Assembly (NCBI GenBank): GCA_030272155.1
Contig: CP126197.1
Location: forward strand, 682,001-746,000
Direction of reading: 5' to 3'
DNA from: Tetradesmus obliquus
Taxonomy: Eukaryota > Chlorophyta > Chlorophyceae > Sphaeropleales > Scenedesmaceae
DNA length: 64,000 bases
Of the stretch, positions 49,101 through 59,113 are shown piece by piece. A model generated the notes under the pieces. The model was not told where the DNA came from and made no database searches. It worked only from the letters and a program-made list of their open reading frames with translations. Made by a program: the position numbers and the translations under genes. Position 1 is the first letter of the stretch, and each line of letters opens with the position of its first letter.

Positions 49101-52100
49101 GCAATGTCGAGGTGCTTGGGTTGGCGCCCTCGACCCCCTGGTACCAAGTCACTGCAACTGCAACTGCCAAGTGGGCAAGTGACCCATGGGCTGTAACACA
49201 ATCAGCATGTAGCTGCTGCAATACAAACAGAATCTGGCAGCTGCTGCAATCGCAACAACATCAACAGCACGCAGCTGCTGCATGACAGCAAAGGCACCCA
49301 GCTGCTGCAATCACAACATAAGCAGTGAGGACACCACGCGGAACAGCTGCCAAGAACTGCATTGACAAGATTGCGTCTCTACCACTTGTACAGATGATGC
49401 CTATGCCAACTGCATTCACTGTGCATCCTGTTGCAGGCAGCGCCAGCACAACAATGCACCAGCTGCCACTACGCTGCATGCCACCATCTGCCAACGAAAA
49501 CATACAAGTTCCAGCAGCTGCTGATCGCGCACTGGTGTCTCCATAGCCGGCATCAACTGCGAGTTGGCAGGCTGCCACTGCCTGCATTGATCACAAGTGT
49601 AGCGGTTGTTTCAAAGAACACCCCTGCAGCAGTGCAGCAGAAACAGAGCAGATGCACTTAGATTTGCATGCTGCAGCGTAGGATGTGGCACTTGTTGAGG
49701 TTGGCGTTATCTCAAGCAAGGTCTGGGCCAACCGGCGTTTGCGCGTTGATTGGCGCCCGCCACGCACCACTACATGCAACACTACAGAGCAGCAGCATCT
49801 GCGCCAACATAATCGCTGCCACTGAATCGCACATATGAGGCAGACTGCTTGCAATGCCACACCGCTCAAGCTCACCAGGAAGTGCATCAGCCATGCCACG
49901 CTGCCGGAAAGTCGGCCCCTGTGTCTCTATAGGGAAGGTCTGCGCACCAACAGAGGTCTCATGTCAATATATCATCAAGGTGGTCTCCAAGCAGGCTGTC
50001 TGCTGCTGCATTAGATACAGTGGCGCCATGCTGACTGCAATCAAGTAGGACCCATGCACGCAGGAAGTAAAAGCTGGATGGGTGGCGCGCACACCACATG
50101 GAGGGCATTGCGAGCAAGTATGGTGTGTGTGAAGTGCGTCGCAAGCACGTTCCACATTATGCAACTGCTGGCCTGCTGGGCATGCTGTCTGCTGCGTGCG
50201 TATGTTCATGCACGCGTTGCCAAGAATGATCACGACAAGCCCTGCAGCAAGCGGCATGCTCTTGATTGGGAGAGCTGTCACTTCACAGCAGCAGCAGCAG
50301 TAGCAGCAGCTGTAACCTGCTACCTGTTAGGTTTCGTTATTCCGACCTACCTGTGATGCTGGGAGACGGGCAGCTGACAGGAGCCTGCACACAGCAGCAG
50401 CAGCAACGCAGGTGACACACAACTGCACCTGTGGACAACCTGCATGCACCCAGCCTCTACAGCTGACATAGCACGGCTGATGCTGCTATACCTGAAACTG
50501 ATCTTGATCTGGTGATGGTGTGATCATTCCTGCGACAGTACTGCTGCACTGCTGCAACTGTAGCTGCTGCTGCTGCTGCTGTGAGCTGGGCGCCCTAGCA
50601 GCTGCAGGGCTGGGTGCTGTCGTTTCAGCCGCTGCTGATCTGGGTAAGAGTCGCTCACCATGTCATCAAAGTATCAAGATAAGCAGTAGCAGCTCCATGC
50701 GCTTTCTACAGCATTGAAATCCTGCAGGATCAACCTTGCAGCTGCATAGTGCTTCAAGGACTGCTGCTGCTCAATGAGCAGGCGTCTGCAGCCTCACAAA
50801 CGCCCAATAACCGCATTGATCTGTTGTCATTCATTAACGCTTTCAGCGATGGTCTCTGCCAGTGGACACGAGCTTGCAGTCTGTTTCAGCCCCGTGCACC
50901 ATATGCAACGCAGCAGCAGTGCGCGACACAGGTGCGATCGCTGTAATGCTTCAGCAGTAATCATATTGATCCTTGTTTGCAGCTGTTTGCTTACCAGTAG
51001 ACGAACAGTTCACGAGCGTATGCCATCTGGCCATTTTGTATTTTAACAAGTGACACACCTTGCAGCAGCGCGCAATGGGGTTATACGGGCCACTGAACGT
51101 ACTGTACCAGAACTAAACGATGTGTTTGGAAAGGCTGCTGCTTCGGCAGCGGGGAAAAGTGGTGCAATGCTGTAGTGACATGCTGATCTTCGCCTTGAGG
51201 CGCTGTCGTGCCATAAGACACCATAAATGCTGCTTTATATGATGCTTCTTTACTCTATCGCACGCTTTTGCGTGAATATCAAGCCGGTGTTGACGTGATA
51301 TCGACAAACCCTACAGCAAGCCCATGGGCTGGCCAGCTGACGTGCTGGCTGTTCAGTGACACAGTATAAGCGGCATACATGCAACAACACCTACATGCGG
51401 CGTTTCAGCCGGGTATCGTGCCGTACAACGCATCAGCAGCAGCACATGTCCAGTTGCAGGCAGACTGCCAGTCCAGTGGACCTGCAACTGGACATGCAAA
51501 CCCACCAACTGGACACGATTTGGTGCCACTGGACATGCCTGGACATGCAGCTGGACATCTCGGTGACCATAGTGGTGGCAGCGACCACCTGTGCCGCGAA
51601 GTGACAGGGTGTGCCTACGCCCTGGCTGCCAGTCTGAGGTTGTTGAGGATGAGTTTCTTATGGTCTTTGAGTGCCCTTTCTATGCACCAGTCCGCTAGCG
51701 ATTTGCTATGTTGTTCGAACCCTTCGGGGACTCGTCACAAACATGGGCTACTATTGCTGGTTGCCACCCAGCAGGCGATGACATGATCACTTTTATGAAG
51801 CAGGCACCTGCTTTGGTGGCTGCTTTTGTGCACTGCTGCTATCTGATGCGGTGTCACCCGGACACTGATCCTGAGGTCTTTCTGTCCTCTCAGGCTATTG
51901 CTCAAGCTATTGATGATGCTGATGAGTTTTTTTCTGCGTTTTCATCTGACCGTTTGGACGATGATGAGTTGTTCTTCGATGTTTCCTCCCCCTATGAGCC
52001 TCTCGTTGGCTCCTGACTGGGGTTCCCACTCCTCGTTGAGTGGAGCATGTAATGTAATGTAATGTATGTTATATTTGGGTGCATCTGTGTTGGCAGCTGT

Positions 52101-52250
52101 ATGCTGAGTCAGCTGCTGGTGCTGCAGCTCCTGCCAAGGTTCGCAAGTGCAGCAACATTGGATTTGTACTGCCCCAGATTGAGCTGATTGTGCAGGCAGT
52201 ACATGAACTGCAGTACAGCGTGTACAACTTTGTATTTGTACATAAAACCA
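46180..52250 (+). CDS. Multi-pass membrane protein gene (exon blocks), interrupted by a retrotransposon
   Basis: Exon-like blocks are 46180-46315 (MGPPLNFTWDLRRFQL...), 46777 to about 46980 (GFLNWCQYRTVWLAVQQFLP...), 47271 to about 47617 (CFSALRSSFVNGCRNSFLLL...), 47660 to about 47970 (LQHASIISRSCSTTLLFVVV...) and possibly 52094-52250 (LYAESAAGAAAPAK...). Hydrophobic spans include FVWLAAWLLLIRH, FQIGHILLKLLFACYY and LFVVVNVTIAALLLWLCHLF. The first junction (phase 1) gives TTLAGFLNW in frame. The second is uncertain because no strong donor fits. The LINE lies between the fourth and fifth blocks; whether it is in an intron or an exon is unclear. No family recognised. The ATG at 46180 directly follows a TAG acceptor, so an upstream exon may exist. 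Confidence 0.4.
48870..49030. repeat. Left terminal and subterminal repeats of the CACTA element
   Basis: At least four TGTCCAG and five CTGGACA words follow the terminal repeat within about 150 bp. Confidence 0.85.
51445..51574. repeat. Right terminal and subterminal repeats of the CACTA element
   Basis: The same TGTCCAG/CTGGACA words are clustered here, ending in the exact complement of the left terminus. Confidence 0.85.
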
Positions 52251-53467
52251 TTACCAATACACAACTCAAAAACACTACTCGACACCTTTTCAGGATTGAA
52301 TCATTTTCAGGATTGAAGCCTGACGTTATTATATGAGCAGTTGGTGCCACTGCAATGCGCGCAAGGCTGCATTTGTGCTGCTGTATGTAGGAGATGTTGC
52401 GACTGCTGTATGCACGGTGGCATATAAACCAGGATGCATGCACCAACAATCATGTTCCATGCAACGGTGGCGCCACACAGTTGTGGTTACCAAGCGTTTG
52501 CTATACTGTTGTGTTGTTGAAAGGTCGTTGCAGCTTGATGGATGGCAGTGTTTCTCGCACCAATCTCGCGCAGGTGAACAGCACAAGAGCGGGCTCATTG
52601 TGTGCCTGATGGTGTGTTGCTGCTGTAATCAACGAGTGACTGCAAAAGAGTTATGCTGCATGCAGAAACGGTTGCGTGCAGCTTGAGTTGCAAGATTTGT
52701 AGCAGCTGTTGGTATGGAAGTGTTGTGTGGTGTGTGATCGTACTCATGAGTGCACGAGTTTCACTGTTAGCCAAAGGTCAACATCGTGCACCGGCACAGA
52801 TCCTTGGCCACACTGCAGTGCTCACTTATGGCCGTTGGCCGAACAGAGCGCAGTTTTGTTGTTTTCTGTGATTGTCAATCTTGCAGCTGCTGGGGCTGTT
52901 TTGCAGCTTTGAATCTGTCCAGTGGAAGTACGCTATGTTTCGTGCAATCAGTTCCATCACTAGTTTGGTGTCTGGGCTGCTGCGTGCATAAAGCAGTGTG
53001 CCTGGCAGGTCTATCAAGGCTTGCTGCTTGTTCAGCTCCAAACCGCATTAAACTATTGCCCGGCTGCTGTTGTTTTGGCGTGTTGGCAAAGCATGGAGAT
53101 CTGTGCTGTCACTGTCTGCACATGATGGCACTGTTATGCAATCAAACAAGCACAGCATGCGTTAGAAGGATGACGTATGGTACTTGGGGTTTGTGCAGTG
53201 GTTGAGATGCAGCCTTCCATTGCAGCAGCCGCTCATCCGATGATGACATGAGTCATGTGCTGGGTTGTTGCATGGCCTACAGTGGATGCAAGGGTGTGTT
53301 CTGCTGTTGCTTTGTGCTTGCAGAAACATGTGTGCTGGCAGAGGTGGCATGCGGGCACACTTGCTTTTGTGTTGCACACTGGCAATAATTCCGGCGGCTT
53401 CCCTGGTTGCTGCCTCCATGCGTCGCGCAGGCTGAAGGTTCTCTACATTCTACGCAGTGTACATGCT

Positions 53468-53503
<36 letters not shown>

Positions 53504-55077
53504 CGCTGTTTCAGAAGTGGTATGGCGGTCCAAGGGGGTTGTCCGACAGAATGCTTTGTTTCACGGCTGCTGCAGCATACTTTTGCATGAGGGCATGTCA
53601 ACACGCACAACCACTGCTTTGTTTTGCAGTTCTTGCTGGAGCCCCATGAGTGGGCTGCAGCCATGCAGCTGCCAAGCTGCAAACCCGAAAATTAGGTGTT
53701 GCTTGTGTATGGGGCTTGTAACTCTTTGAATATTAATTATCCAGTATTCGTCAACGTTACAACGACGTTGCGCCCCGCATGCGCATGTCTTGTAATTACA
53801 ACATGCTGAGAATGATGTGTATGTGAGATGGATGTCCACGGCAGCAATGCCGAGTATACACATCGCCTCATCTGCATGCACTGCATGCCACCGTTATACA
53901 TACAACGTCATGTTACAAAAGAAAGTTTGATGGCATGGCGGAGTCCTGCTGGGATTTGCTAACAAAAGCTGAACCACACTGCACGGCATACATTCCAGAG
54001 GCTGTGCCTCAATGAAATCCACGACATGGAACACGCACTGCTAAGCTGAGCTGAGCTGAACTGCAGCAGTTAAAACACTCCAGCTGGAGAGAGCATCCGA
54101 CAAGGGCAGCATGCATGTCCTGTCAGCCAAAGTAACAGCGTGCCGTGCTGCCAGTACGAGGAGGAATGGATGGACTGCTGCAGTCCAGTGTGGCAAAGGA
54201 CGTGTCAACTTCACTGAATAATGTGACATCCGTATGTACACAGTAACTCATGGGTGGCAATTTATCAACAATTGGTCTCAAAGGCTGCTGCTGCTGCAGT
54301 GCAAGGCACTGCACAGCAGCGCTCGAACACCTTCCACACATGCTGCAGCCTCAGGTTAGCAGCTGTGCTCAGGGTGTTTGAAAACCTGTGAGCAACCATA
54401 CTATGGCTAGTAGCCAACCCCAGCCAACTGTCAACACAAGATAAAGTGCTGCCTTGGTGCAGTGCACTTGGCCTCGCCCAAGCAGCCTTCGGCACGCACC
54501 ATCATGGCGCAGCGGCCGTGTTTATGCTTGCTCGTGACATAAAGTCAACACCTGCAACAGGCATATGCTGCCACTCACTGCACACCATGCTGTAGCTATA
54601 GCTGCAGCTGCTGCGCAGCAGCGTGCCTGAAAGTGCTGCGTTGAAAGTAAAGCGCAGCAAGCAGCATGTGGCGGCATACACTTGCGTGACCAGCCGCACA
54701 CCCTGCATATACCAGAGCCCGCACAAATCCCGCAGGAAACTCAATCCAAGTGCATTGCCGTCACGCGTGGGTGCACACATGACGCCATGGTTATTCCCTC
54801 CGCAGTGCACAGTGCCAAAACGCAGCTGTGCGTGTGCAGCAGCATTGTGCAACACTTACAACAGTTCGGGCTGCGGAGCCTGCTCATCTTCAGGGTAAAC
54901 ATATTCGGCCAGCAGCCCGCCATGGCGCCAGGCTTCAGGTTTTGGGCAGCAGCCTGCCACCTTCGCACTGCAGGCTGCAGGACTCGAGTGTGGGCAGCAG
55001 CCCACCGCCTTGGCACTGCAGCCCACCATGGCCAGCCACCGGCCCACCTCTTCAGCCCACCAGGGCCCGCCGCCAGC
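52251..55077. other. No supported gene
   Basis: Only scattered short frames are seen. The longest minus-strand candidate, 54502-54855, reads AQLRFGTVHCGGNNHGVMCA and then LSFLRDLCGLW. It may be an exon of an unrecognised gene but has no clear splice partner. A (CAG)n tract lies at 53467-53501. Confidence 0.35.
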
Positions 55078-56003
55078 TCAGCACTGCAGGCCGCAGGACT
55101 TGAGTGTGGGCAGCAGTGTGTCGCAGGTCTGGCCGGCCACGTTGAGCTGGCCGCACAGCTGGCTGTACACGATGTGGTTGCAGATGCCTGCAGTGGAGAG
55201 GGAGCAAAGGGGTATGGCAGCAGCAGCAGGTACAGTGTCAGCCCAAACCAAGCGTGTGGTTGTCATGGTCACTCCTATGCTCCATACATCAGTGCTGCAC
55301 ATGGTGATCATGCTTGTCCCCTCCCTGCTGGTCAGACGCCTTCAATCATTGGATGATCCTGTGGATAGTGTCTGGCACATGCTGTACAGCCACCGACTGG
55401 TCAGCATATGTCAGACACTATCCACAGCCTGGCCTGCAACATGAGCCGGACACCAGTTGCCGCATCTTGCAGAGAGCAAAGCCAGTGCAGCATATGCAGT
55501 GTACCAAACACGAAACAGCGCAAGCCACATTCACAGCCGCGCAGGTCTGGCCCGTCGAGCAGCTTCAAAGAAACTTGAATTGAATTCACGGAGTCAGTGC
55601 AGCACTGGATGGGGTTGAATGGGCTTTCCCTCCACGGTCCGCACGTTTGGATTCCAGCTGCCACATCTTGCAAACAGCAGCTCCAGCGCATTCTATGCAG
55701 CATAATCCATGCGTCGCCGCCAAGGTCGACACACTCACACCCGCGCAGCACAGTTTATGCAGCATAATCCATGCGTCGCCGCCAAGGTCGACACACTCAC
55801 ACCCGCGCGGACCCGTCAACCCCTACACACAACGATCATATTACAGTACACTCTACTCACAGCCGCGCAGGTCGGGCCCGTTGAGCAGCTTCACGGAGTC
55901 GGTGCAGCACTGGATGGGGTTGAGCGTGGCCTCGGCACACGCAGGGCCCAGTGCGGCACGCAGGCGGTTGGGGTCGCTGTTGTACCTGTGATGACAAGTG
56001 ATG

Positions 56004-56038
<35 letters not shown>

Positions 56039-56128
56039 GGCGGTGTAAGTGAGAGCTGACAGGTGCTTGGCGCAGGGCGGGGCCCAGCACGGCACGCAGG
56101 GGGTTGGGATCTGTGTTGTACCTGTGAT

Positions 56129-56166
<38 letters not shown>

Positions 56167-56526
56167 GCAGTGTCAGTGGAAGTCAGACCCAACAGGTGCT
56201 TGGCGCAGGCAGGGCCCAGCGCGGCACGCAGGCGGTTGGGGTTGCTGTTGTGCCTGTGATGGCAAGTTATGATAGCAGCAACAGCAGCAGCAGCAGCAGC
56301 AGTGGCGGTGGAAGTGAGGGCTGACAGATGCTTGGCGCTGGCGGGGCCTAGCACGGCACGCAGGCGGTGGGGGTCGCTGTTGTACCTGCAGACGGGACAG
56401 CAGCAGCGGCAGCAGCAGCAGCAGAGGCAGTGTCAGGGAGAGCTGACAGGTTCCTCAGCACAGGCGGGGCCCAGCACGGCACGCAGGCTGTTGGGGTCGC
56501 TGTTGTACCCGTGACGACAAGTGATG

Positions 56527-56574
<48 letters not shown>

Positions 56575-57429
56575 GCAGTGTAAGGGAGAGCTGACAGGTG
56601 CCTGGCGCAGGGAGGGCACTAGCGCGGCACGTAGGCGGTTGGGGTCGCTGTTGTACTTGAGATTATAAATGATCAGAAGTGATGGCAGCAGCAGCAGCAG
56701 CAGCAGGAGCAGATGTTCAGAAGGGTAAAGAGGCAGCAGTCTGCGCTCGCATGTTAATAGAATTTGTCCAGATGACCAGACTGGTGGTGTGGCAGACTAG
56801 CTGCATGGCATGCAAACCACGACGATGTGCTGGGTGGCAAGCTGAGTGAAAATCGGTGCAGCAGCCAGCCACTCACTGCCAGTGGTAGACGTTCTGGCAC
56901 CGCAGTGCCTCAAGCAGGTCCATCTTCAGGCGAATGATGGTAGACCTTCTTTTACAAGTTGGATGAAGTGACTTGCCAACACCGGTGTGGCAACTCAGAT
57001 CATCCAACCTGTAAAAGTGACAACCAGCCAGCCACTCACTGCATGTGGTAGAGCTCTGTCGTGTTGTAGACCTCTAGTATGTACGCGGCACAAACTCGGG
57101 GCAAACCATGCCAAGGTCCAACCAATATGCCACTCACTGCCAGTGGTAGACCTTCTGGCACCTCAGTGCCTCAAGCAGGTCCATCTTCAAGCCAATGATG
57201 CCAGGCCTGGTGTTGGCCACCTGGGTCTTTGCAGGAGCAGGCGCAGGCGCAGGGGCCGGGGCTGGGCCTGAGTTGTAGTAGGATCCCTTGGCCATGTGGT
57301 GCATGAAAAAGCCCTTGAGGGAGCGCTGGCTGTTGGGTGAGGTGTTTGGAGTGGCGGCTGGGGAAGGGGAAGGGAGGGAAGTGGCAGGGAGGGTGTTCAT
57401 GAGAGGTAGGGTGGGGCAGCAGCAGCAGC

Positions 57430-57477
<48 letters not shown>

Positions 57478-57750
57478 CGTTAGTGAGGGATCTGGAGCTG
57501 TGTAGAATGCTAAGTCGAGACACTGGAGACACTTTGGTGAGACCTACTGCAAAACGAGACTGCAAAGAAGCCGAAGCAGCGCCTGTCATCAGTCTGCCGG
57601 GCCCAAAGCAGCATGATCTGAGACTGGTGCTGACATCCGAGGTTACTGCTTCCTCGCACAGACATACACAAAAGTTGCAGGATGCTCCAGCGTACCACGA
57701 GCGCACACCACGGCTGCGAGCAGCAGCACAATTGCGGCTGCTTTGTGCAT
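55078..57750 (-). CDS. Small secreted Cys-rich protein, unknown function
   Basis: Four exons with matching phases: 57750-57696, 57546-57138, 55985-55861 and 55187-55078, about 232 residues. Exon 1 is a clean signal peptide (MHKAAAIVLLLAAVVCAR). Exon 2 includes a (CTG)n-coded poly-Leu run and an Ala-Pro-rich stretch, then TRPGIIGLKMDLLEALRCQK. Exons 3 and 4 carry the Cys pattern: YNSDPNRLRAALGPACA, NPIQCCTDSVKLLNGPDLRG, CICNHIVYSQLCGQL, QTCDTLLPTLKSCGLQC then stop. The poly-Leu is odd in a mature secreted protein, so the exon 2 start may lie further downstream. No family recognised. Even numbers of Cys near the C terminus suggest a disulphide-bonded extracellular domain. Confidence 0.65.
55359..55427. 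repeat. Inverted repeat, 26-nt arms and 17-nt loop
   Basis: CTGTGGATAGTGTCTG... pairs with ...CAGACACTATCCACAG, two mismatches in 26. It lies in the last intron of the Cys-rich gene. Confidence 0.8.
55693..55820 (-). repeat. 62-bp direct repeat, two copies
   Basis: TATGCAGCATAATCCATGCG through CACACCCGCG occurs twice. On the minus strand each copy starts with a relic of the exon 55985-55861 end (GCGCGGGTGTGAGT). Confidence 0.8.
55960..56700 (-). repeat. About 130-bp tandem array of an exon start, six copies
   Basis: The acceptor and first 50 or so bases of exon 55985-55861 (coding YNSDPNRLRAALGPACA) recur near 56122, 56258, 56388, 56512 and 56660. Each is followed by a (CAG)n run of varying length. 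Only the innermost copy continues into the full exon. Confidence 0.85.
57418..57472. repeat. (CAG)n tract coding poly-Leu on the minus strand
   Basis: A near-pure CAG run inside exon 57546-57138. Read on the minus strand it is CTG repeated. Confidence 0.85.
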
Positions 57751-58759
57751 GGTGGGGGTTTTGAAGTCTCGAGGAAAGAAAACTGCCCAGGTGGCGGGTA
57801 GCCCTGATCTGGCGATGAATAGGTTTCCGAGCTTGCTTTCTGGCAGAGAAAAAGGCAATTGAAGCCCTAGGAAATTGATCCGTGCGGTTTTGGTGTCAAT
57901 GTGCATATATGGTCGCCAGCTGGCAAGGTGACAATGTTACGGAGAACATCAGTTCTCCGGATGCCGTGAGATGTTCGCCGCAAAGCAACACGTGGCACCG
58001 GCGCGCTCATCATGCATGTAATCATCTTCAGGAATTAGTAATATATGATAGTAATGTGCGTTTACAGCTTTCTAGAGTGTGTTAACGTGAGATCTTCGAT
58101 GACGGTTGGCATGACAGGTGATTGATCCATTGGACCGCTCTCGAAGATCGTTGCATGCCATGCTTGCAGGGATACTGGAAGTCCATAATCAACTCGAAGC
58201 CATGAACAGCAAGATAATCATTTACAGCCATGTGTACTGCCAGTGCTCTGCTACAGCCTGATGAATCATTGGCCTGTGGCCGCTGCATCACAGCTGTACG
58301 TACTGGCAGTATACTGCCAGTGCAGCACTGCTCAACTCTCAAAGTAAATACTTCAGCCGATAGCCAAGCTGTATTGAGGCACCGCGCAGTGTGCAAAGAG
58401 TGTCATGCAGTGCACTCCTGCATCCACACATCCAACGCTGGCTGAAGAACTGGAGGGCGCGCGCCTTGCACAAGCGCAAGGCCATGCACCAGACATATCA
58501 AGTGCGTGGCTGCAAATTTGAGCAGCAATAGATGACACAACAACTCAACTCAGTGATGCCTGCAACCCATCAGCCATGCAGAAATATGCAATACCAGGTC
58601 AGAAGCATTCTGCAACTGTACTGCTGCACGGCACGTGGGCCCACCACATGCATCTGCATGCTGTGTGCAGTGTCAGCTGTCTGTGATCACAAGCTCTGGT
58701 GATCTCACAACAACTCAGCTTTTTTGTTGAGTTTTGCAATGGCTCTGCCCTCAGTGCCG
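57751..58759. other. Intergenic region between the Cys-rich gene and surE
   Basis: Nothing coding recognised. It would contain the Cys-rich gene's promoter and the surE 3' untranslated region. Confidence 0.4.
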
Positions 58760-59077
58760 CTAAGCAGCTGCTTTCACTGGTCCCCGCACTGCCAGCTGCG
58801 CTTTCTGTGCAGCCAACTCAACTATGCTTGCTGCTGCCTCACGGGCACTGCTTGATACTGCACATGTTGCGTCCTGCAGCAGCAAACATGGTGGGCAGCG
58901 GACAAGCAACCAGCTCAGTTCAATGTGTCGCTGCGTGTGACTGTTAGACTTGCACGCAGCAACACAGCTGCAGCATACTATCAGGCACGGCCGACACACT
59001 CACATAACATGAAACTGCAAGCCTGGCTCTCAAACACCAACCTAATCTATGTACCAGCATGAGCAACAGAGCCGCAT

Positions 59078-59113
<36 letters not shown>

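Larger units (their letters stand above)
48870..51574 (+). mobile_element. CACTA (En/Spm-like) DNA transposon, non-autonomous, nested in the LINE
   Basis: The ends are inverted repeats of about 36 bp: left CACTATGGTCACCGAGATGT..., right the exact complement ending ...CCATAGTG. A 3-bp GTG target duplication flanks them (48867-48869 and 51575-51577). Subterminal regions of about 150 bp carry many copies of TGTCCAG/CTGGACA in both orientations, as expected for transposase-binding repeats. Superfamily hallmarks are CACTA termini and a 3-bp duplication. The 2.7-kb interior has no long open frame, so it cannot encode a full transposase. Its origin is unknown; it may hold captured host sequence. Confidence 0.92.
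47970..52065 (+). mobile_element. 5'-truncated LINE (non-LTR retrotransposon), split by a DNA transposon
   Basis: The coding part (about 47970-48869 and 51578-52016) matches the C-terminal region of LINE ORF2 proteins: VQLFNSLVSPILCYCSEVWG, LQNNVISRVQFTFLRTLAG, FRLGAHDLRVCSGRW, then VEDEFLMVFECPFYAPVR and VAAFVHCCYLMRC. The reverse-transcriptase active site is absent, so the copy is 5' truncated. A TAG interrupts the frame at 51696-51698. The stop is followed by a short 3' end with a hairpin (CCACTC-CTCGTT-GAGTGG) and a tail of TAATG repeats. The 5' junction is not sharply defined. Removing 48870-51577 restores a continuous frame. Confidence 0.85.
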
